Source: Desulfobacterales bacterium
Lineage (GTDB): Bacteria > Desulfobacterota > Desulfobacteria > Desulfobacterales > JAUCGF01
DNA: 9,923 nt
Reading direction: 5' to 3'
NCBI GenBank assembly: GCA_029940345.1
Contig: JAOZRC010000148.1
Location: 1 to 9,923, forward strand
In this document: in pieces, positions 6,091-9,923 of the stretch
Position numbering within the stretch: the stretch's first letter is position 1
Layout of the letters: each line of letters begins with the position of its first letter
Translations under genes and position numbers: made by a program
The notes under the pieces: generated by a model
Told to the model about the DNA's origin: nothing
What the model saw: the letters and a program-made list of their open reading frames with translations, nothing else
The model's database searches: none

Positions 6091-6813
6091 ATGGATACAA
6101 TTTTAATCGCGGATGATGACACTGTCTTGTTGCAGCTTCTTGAGAATGTGTTTGCAAAGCACCGCAATAAGTTTGAAGTTATCCTGATGGAAAATGGTGC
6201 GGAATGCATAGATGTTTTAAAGACCCGACCGGTTGACTTGCTGATAACCGATCTCCAGATGCCTGAAATAGATGGTTTAGAGGTTCTGGCTTATGTTCAT
6301 AGGCATCATCCGGGGATGCCCTGTATTATAATGACTTCTTATGCCGAAACGTATGAAGAGTTTGAAAATCTGGTTCATGACAATGCGCCCTACGTTAAGG
6401 GCTTAAGCACGAAAAATGCAATCCGTTTTTATACGAAACCATTTGATACCGAACATTTGGTTGAAAGTGTTATTAAGCTTTTAAGTTATGATGTGCCCGG
6501 CGGCGCTTTAAAAGGCATCTCTGTCGCCAGTTTTATCCAAATGATTGGCATAGAAAATAAATCATGTGCACTTGAAATTCGTTCACCAGATGAAAAAGCG
6601 GGCCTTTTGTATTTTAAAAACGGTGTGTTGGGACAGGCAATTTACGGTGATCTTCAAGGTGAAGAAGCGGCGGTCCGAATCATTGGCGCTTACAACGCGG
6701 CGATACGTTTTGTTAAACTGCCTGATGATGTAAAGCGTCGAATTAAAACAGACGCAATAACGCTGATAATGAAGGCGGAGCGGTACCAGGAAAAGCTGTC
6801 AGCAACTATGTGA
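6091..6813 (+). CDS. Response regulator: receiver domain plus DUF4388 (PATAN) output domain
   Basis: The ATG at 6091 follows AAGGGG with a 6-base spacer. The 240-residue protein begins with a receiver domain (about 3-132): acidic pocket Asp8-Asp10, phosphoacceptor Asp54 in LLITDLQMPEIDG, Thr82, and Lys116 in FYTKPFD. All key residues for phosphotransfer are present. The segment between Thr82 and Lys116 is about ten residues longer than usual, in the output-facing alpha4 region. Residues about 137-235 match DUF4388/PATAN: GGALKGISVASFIQMI, then GLLYFKNGVLGQAIYG and a GEEAA helix. PATAN domains mediate protein-protein contacts in regulators of motility, development and polarity; there is no DNA-binding domain. 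No histidine kinase is nearby, so phosphorylation must come from elsewhere. The membrane TPR-like protein encoded just upstream is a natural candidate partner (inference). Confidence 0.92.
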   Translation: MDTILIADDDTVLLQLLENVFAKHRNKFEVILMENGAECIDVLKTRPVDLLITDLQMPEIDGLEVLAYVHRHHPGMPCIIMTSYAETYEEFENLVHDNAPYVKGLSTKNAIRFYTKPFDTEHLVESVIKLLSYDVPGGALKGISVASFIQMIGIENKSCALEIRSPDEKAGLLYFKNGVLGQAIYGDLQGEEAAVRIIGAYNAAIRFVKLPDDVKRRIKTDAITLIMKAERYQEKLSATM

Positions 6814-6852
6814 TAATGGTTTTTTTAGATGATACCCAAAAATCCAAATAAC

Positions 6853-7001
6853 AAATTTCGGCTACCAACATAAGCCGGGACACTAAATGTAGTCGTAGGT
6901 TGGGTTGAGGAACGAAACCTGACATCAGCCTAAATTCGTTGGGTTTCTCGTACCTCAACCCAACCTACGTCTGTCCCGCCTTATGTGGGTAGCCCAAATT
7001 T
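6853..7001. mobile_element. 149-bp hairpin-forming MITE-like element
   Basis: Nearly the whole element is one imperfect inverted repeat. The outer arms read AAATTTCGGCTACCAACATA and, on the other strand, AAATTTGGGCTACCCACATA; both continue into AGCCGGGACA/AGGCGGGACA. The inner arms are GTAGGTTGGGTTGAGGAACG (from 6895) and GTAGGTTGGGTTGAGGTACG (from 6968 inward), then GAAACC/AGAAACCC, with a central loop of about 21 bases. CAAATAA occurs at 6845-6851 and 7002-7008, a possible target duplication, though one extra base stands between the left copy and the arm. The GTAGGTTGGGTTGAGG core resembles dispersed palindromic repeats seen in many environmental genomes. It follows the response regulator stop by about 40 bases. 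Confidence 0.75.
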
Positions 7002-7050
7002 CAAATAAATCACAATGATAAAATTTCGACCTGTGCGGTTGCTATCAAAT

Positions 7051-7143
7051 GTAGGGTGGGTAACGTTTTTTTAATTACTTAGTTTATTGCAGATAATTTG
7101 GCAAAGCGACGGGCTTTTTTAAAGGAAACAGCCTTTGCCCACC
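7051..7143. repeat. Partial palindromic repeat with GGTGGG/CCCACC ends
   Basis: GTAGGGTGGG (7051-7060) and TTTGCCCACC (7134-7143) have inverted GGTGGG/CCCACC cores. Inside, GGCAAAG (7100-7106) pairs with CTTTGCC (7133-7139). The layout resembles a degenerate copy of dispersed palindromes carrying GTAGGGTGGG. Two T runs are present (7066-7072 and 7115-7120), but neither directly follows a convincing stem, so I do not call a terminator. Confidence 0.4.
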
Positions 7144-7343
7144 AGCAATTCTAATTTTGGAAATATGTTAAAATATATTGTTATAACAATTGGTTGTAAT
7201 GTATCAATTATTCTTGGATTGATTTGATCAATATTAATATTCAGAGGAAATCAAAGATAATCGAAGAAAAATGAATTTTTGCCAAACCTCCATATCTGTT
7301 TAACTTATCGTTTTTATGCTACATTTTTATAATTAGAATTACT
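7144..7343. repeat. 200-bp inverted-repeat segment bracketed by a 10-bp direct repeat
   Basis: The left end AGCAATTCTAATTTTGGAAA (7144-7163) resembles the right end read inward, AGTAATTCTAATTATAAAAA (7343-7324). TTTGCCCACC occurs immediately left (7134-7143) and one base beyond the right end (7345-7354). This is what an insertion with a 10-bp target duplication would leave, but both direct-repeat copies also belong to palindromes, so recombination between repeats is an alternative. The interior is very AT-rich with no supported gene. Confidence 0.45.
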
Positions 7344-7346
7344 GTT

Positions 7347-7378
7347 TGCCCACCGGTTTTTCAGTAAAACGGTGGGCA
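7347..7378 (-). terminator. Stem-loop downstream of fabH, possible terminator
   Basis: TGCCCACC-GGTTTT and AAAACGGTGGGCA form a stem of about 13 bp with one bulged G and a 5-base loop, 39 bases after the fabH stop. It lacks a U-tract on the minus strand, so it may instead be a dispersed palindrome that stabilises or ends the message. Confidence 0.35.
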
Positions 7379-7417
7379 TCGCCGACAAAGATAGGCGCAG
7401 TATTCAAATGTTCAAAA

Positions 7418-8404
7418 TCAGATGGCCCATTTTAGAAACACCCCACCCCAGGTGAAGCCGGCACCGAAAGCACCCAGGATAATCCTGTCACCTTTTTGCA
7501 TCATCTTATCCAGATACGCTTCGGACATCGCCATAGGAATTGTGGCTGACGTTGTGTTGCCATACTTAAAAATATTGATGTAGACCTGTTCACTGTTTAG
7601 GTTGAGAGAATTGGCAACAGCGTCAATAATGCGTTTATTCGCCTGATGGGGGATGAACAGTTTGATGTCCTGGGCATCAACGCCATTTTTTACCAATAGG
7701 CTGCTGACCACTTTTTTCATTCCTTTAACGGCTTCTTTGAATACTTTTTTGCCATCCTGCCGCACATAGTGCAATTTTTTAGCAACCGTATCAAGACTGG
7801 CCGGTTGTAAACTTCCACCGGCGGGAACACAAAGATAAGGCGCCCCGGATCCGTCCAGGTGCAATTCAAAGTCTTCAATGCCCCAATCCGGATTGTTTGT
7901 CGGTTCCAATAAAACGGCCCCGGCTGCGTCACCGAACAGGATACAGGTGTTACGATCTTCATAATCGATAATCGCGCTCATGGCGTCCGTGCCGATTACC
8001 AAAACTTTCTGATAGCGACCGCTTTCAATAAACTGTGCGCCTGTTGTGAGCGCACATAGAAATCCGGAACATCCGCCATTTATATCAAATCCGCCGCAAT
8101 TGTCCGCGTGCAACTTATCCTGAATCAAAGCTGCTGTCGAGGGAACAGACATATCCGGTGTCACCGTAGCAACAATAATCAAATCAAGTTCACGGGCGGG
8201 CACGCCTCTTTGTTCCAGAACGTTTTGCGCCGCATGGGTCGCCATATAGGATGCACCCAAATTTTGGCCAAGGATTCTACGCTCTTTTATACCCGTACGC
8301 GATGTGATCCATTCATCACTGGTATGCACCATTTTTTCCAAGTCGGCATTGGTCAATACGTGTTCAGGAACATAGTGACTGATTGCGGTTATCATTGCGC
8401 GCAT
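7418..8404 (-). CDS. fabH: Beta-ketoacyl-ACP synthase III (FabH)
   Basis: FabH condenses acetyl-CoA (or a short or branched acyl-CoA) with malonyl-ACP, starting each fatty acid chain in the cytoplasm. I chose the ATG at 8404 because AGGAG stands nine bases before it. An in-frame ATG at 8428, five bases after the fabF stop, has no ribosome site. The product is then 328 residues, normal for the family, with the catalytic triad Cys112 (DINGGCSGF), His253 (IPHQANKRI) and Asn283 (YGNTTSATIP). Cys112 coincides exactly with the E. coli position. The C-terminus GAFGAGFTWGG is typical. The gene lies 29 bp downstream of fabF on the same strand and is very probably co-transcribed with it. GG before the catalytic Cys replaces the more common AA; both are small residues. 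Identification is firm; the primer substrate preference cannot be read from sequence alone. Confidence 0.95.
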   Translation of the reverse strand: MRAMITAISHYVPEHVLTNADLEKMVHTSDEWITSRTGIKERRILGQNLGASYMATHAAQNVLEQRGVPARELDLIIVATVTPDMSVPSTAALIQDKLHADNCGGFDINGGCSGFLCALTTGAQFIESGRYQKVLVIGTDAMSAIIDYEDRNTCILFGDAAGAVLLEPTNNPDWGIEDFELHLDGSGAPYLCVPAGGSLQPASLDTVAKKLHYVRQDGKKVFKEAVKGMKKVVSSLLVKNGVDAQDIKLFIPHQANKRIIDAVANSLNLNSEQVYINIFKYGNTTSATIPMAMSEAYLDKMMQKGDRIILGAFGAGFTWGGVFLKWAI

Positions 8405-8433
8405 TGGTTCTCTCTCCTGATTCCGCATTGAAA

Positions 8434-9681
8434 TTAATGCTTTTCTTCCAATTTTTTCAATATCAGTGTGGCGTTGGTGCCGCCAAATCCGAACGAATTG
8501 GTCATAGCCACATTCACATTCATCTTACGGGCCACATTGGGTACATAGTCCAAATCACATCCCTCGGCAGGATTTTCAAAATTAATCGTCGGCGGCAGGA
8601 TGCTATCATAAATGGAAAGGGCGGTGAACACCGTTTCAATCCCGCCGGCACCGCCTAAAAGATGGCCGGTCATTGATTTTGTGCCGCTAATCGGAATTGA
8701 ATAGGCGTGATCTTTAAATACGGTTTTGACGGCCTTGGTCTCCTGGATATCATTAAATTTGGTGGATGTGCCGTGCGCATTGATATAATCCACAGTTTCA
8801 GGGGAGATATCAGCGTCTTTGAGTGCGGCCTTCATACATCTGGCCGCGCCGTCGCCATCCGGGGAAGGCGCCGTGATATGATAACCGTCACCACTCATGC
8901 CATACCCAACAATTTCAGCATAAATCCGGGCACCGCGCTCCAGGGCATCTTCAAGAGTTTCTAAAATAAGGATGCCTGAACCCTCTCCGACAATAAAGCC
9001 GTCATGATCACGATCAAAAGGACGTGATGCCTTTTCAGGTTCATCATTACGGGTTGACAGCGCTTTCATGGCATTGAAACCGGCAATGCATGATCGTGAT
9101 ATGGCGGATTCCACACCACCGGTAATCATTGCCTTTGCGCCTCCGCGCTGCAAGATTTTAAATGCCTCTCCGACCGCGTGTGTGCCAGCGGCGCATGCGG
9201 TTGCGATGGAAGCGTTCGGGCCTTTGGCACCTAGCAAAATGGAAATCATCCCCGGCGCCATGTTGCCGATAAGCATCGGAATATAGAAAGGGCTGACACG
9301 TTTGGGGCCTCTTTTTTCAAGAATGCTGCTCGTATTTTCTAACAACGCGATCCCTCCCAGACCGCATCCGGTAATGACGCCGATATCGTCCCCATTCGCA
9401 CTATCAATGGTTAACCCTGAATCTTCCAATGCCATACGTGCGGCTGCCACCGAAAACGCAATAAATGATTCCACCCGTTTGGCATCTTTTTTGGGCATAT
9501 AATCCTCGGCTTTGAACCCTTTGACTTCCCCTGCGATTTGGGTAGTGAATTTGCTTGCATCAAATAGGGCAATTTCGGCAATACCCGATTTCCCCGCGCA
9601 TAACGCCGACCATGATTCGTCAACACCGATGCCTAACGGTGTTACCAGTCCCACTCCTGTAATGACCACTCTTTTATCCAA
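8434..9681 (-). CDS. fabF: Beta-ketoacyl-ACP synthase II (FabF)
   Basis: FabF elongates acyl-ACP by decarboxylative condensation with malonyl-ACP. The 415-residue product is full length and has the Cys-His-His triad at exactly the E. coli positions: Cys163 (TACAAGTH), His303 (NAHGTST) and His340 (SMTGHLLG), with Lys335 in GTKSMTGH. The C-terminal NSFGFGGTNA gatekeeper loop is intact. The start codon is TTG at 9681, supported by AGGAGG five bases upstream and by the canonical N-terminus (M)DKRVVITGVGLVTPLG; no ATG or GTG would give a complete strand beta-1. fabH follows after 29 bp. An acyl carrier protein gene often precedes fabF, but none is visible in the 242 bases to the window edge. The KAS II call is firm on length and motifs; KAS I (FabB) is less likely. 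Confidence 0.95.
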   Translation of the reverse strand: MDKRVVITGVGLVTPLGIGVDESWSALCAGKSGIAEIALFDASKFTTQIAGEVKGFKAEDYMPKKDAKRVESFIAFSVAAARMALEDSGLTIDSANGDDIGVITGCGLGGIALLENTSSILEKRGPKRVSPFYIPMLIGNMAPGMISILLGAKGPNASIATACAAGTHAVGEAFKILQRGGAKAMITGGVESAISRSCIAGFNAMKALSTRNDEPEKASRPFDRDHDGFIVGEGSGILILETLEDALERGARIYAEIVGYGMSGDGYHITAPSPDGDGAARCMKAALKDADISPETVDYINAHGTSTKFNDIQETKAVKTVFKDHAYSIPISGTKSMTGHLLGGAGGIETVFTALSIYDSILPPTINFENPAEGCDLDYVPNVARKMNVNVAMTNSFGFGGTNATLILKKLEEKH

Positions 9682-9686
9682 AAGCC

Positions 9687-9692
9687 CCTCCT
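9687..9692 (-). promoter_or_regulatory. Strong ribosome binding site deciding the TTG start of fabF
   Basis: AGGAGG on the minus strand lies five bases before the TTG at 9681. It is the best Shine-Dalgarno in the window, probably offsetting the weak start codon and fixing the N-terminus. Confidence 0.75.
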
Positions 9693-9707
9693 GTTATCGA
9701 CAATGTG

Positions 9708-9726
9708 AAGTTTTAAGTTACAAGTT
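9708..9726. repeat. Three AAGTT motifs with a 7-bp period
   Basis: AAGTT starts at 9708, 9715 and 9722, exactly seven bases apart, in the leader between the proposed fabF promoter and its ribosome site. It may be low-complexity expansion or a phased binding site; nothing decides between them. Confidence 0.35.
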
Positions 9727-9729
9727 ATA

Positions 9730-9758
9730 ACCATAGCAAATATTTTACATTTAATCAA
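9730..9758 (-). promoter_or_regulatory. Possible promoter of fabF-fabH
   Basis: TTGATT (9758-9753) and TATGGT (9735-9730) on the minus strand are separated by 17 bases, each matching the consensus at four of six positions. The leader to the TTG would be about 40 bases. The remaining 9759-9923 is AT-rich; no gene there can be supported from this fragment. Confidence 0.3.
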
Positions 9759-9923
9759 ATTAATATTGTGCTTTCTTTTTGAATAAATTATCAAGAGTCA
9801 TACTTTATCAGCAGAACCTTGACTTAAATTCGATTTTTTGCAATAAGGTTCAACAAAAAGGTAATCACAATTGGGCATCCTTCATAAGACAGCTAAAGTA
9901 GTTAACACTTTTTCGATCTGTTC

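Noticed and set aside
6814..6830. T run after the response regulator stop as an intrinsic terminator
   Set aside because: Only a 4-bp ACCA/TGGT pairing with a very long loop precedes the T run.
7141..7345. Search for a CRISPR array or tandem repeat in the repeat-rich gap
   Set aside because: The repeats are inverted pairs and one 10-bp direct pair; no regularly spaced direct repeats with unique spacers occur.
9860..9923. Short open tails on the minus strand at the right edge, which could be the end of an upstream gene
   Set aside because: Two frames are open for 13-19 codons before a stop and neither resembles an acyl carrier protein C-terminus, so no call is possible.

Overview
The window looks like a chromosomal segment of an anaerobic, respiring bacterium, most likely Desulfobacterota (Deltaproteobacteria). 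This is inferred from a NarI-like membrane protein fused to HdrC-like iron-sulfur domains and a c-type heme, from a response regulator with a DUF4388/PATAN output domain, and from many short palindromic repeats between moderately AT-rich genes. No rRNA, tRNA, CRISPR array or transposase gene is visible.

Positions 1-2650 are a very AT-rich accessory region on the minus strand. From right to left it holds a membrane-anchored gene of unknown function that is clearly broken, a 65-codon acidic gene whose best ribosome binding site precedes a frame stopped at codon 4, and a Uma2-family (PD-(D/E)XK-like) nuclease gene followed 18 bp later by an AAA/SMC-type ATPase running off the left edge. The broken gene can be reconstructed. 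Its original ATG is at 2650, a 224-bp MITE-like element with 16-bp terminal inverted repeats and a 4-bp target duplication lies in codons 10-11, one base is missing just after the insertion, and a TAA interrupts the coiled-coil part. Its promoter, with a perfect dyad upstream, is still legible.

Positions 2859-4655 (minus) encode one large electron-transfer protein: five membrane helices, four histidines spaced as b-heme ligands, a periplasmic CXXCH heme c site, and four CX2CX2CX3C motifs for [4Fe-4S] clusters. It lacks the CCG domain of heterodisulfide reductases, so it looks like a relay between the quinone pool or periplasm and a cytoplasmic partner.

Positions 5214-6813 (plus) hold a probable two-gene unit: a single-pass membrane protein with an acidic linker and one TPR-like motif, then a receiver-PATAN response regulator. 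No kinase is adjacent.

Positions 6814-7417 are a repeat-rich gap with a 149-bp hairpin element, a second partial palindrome, and a 200-bp inverted-repeat segment bracketed by a 10-bp direct repeat. Positions 7418-9681 (minus) are an intact fatty-acid synthesis pair: fabF, with a TTG start, then fabH. They perform chain elongation and initiation condensations. All catalytic residues are present.

The items most worth following are the Uma2-ATPase pair as a possible uncharacterised nuclease/ATPase system, the reconstructed broken gene with its small mobile element, and the unusual fused redox protein.
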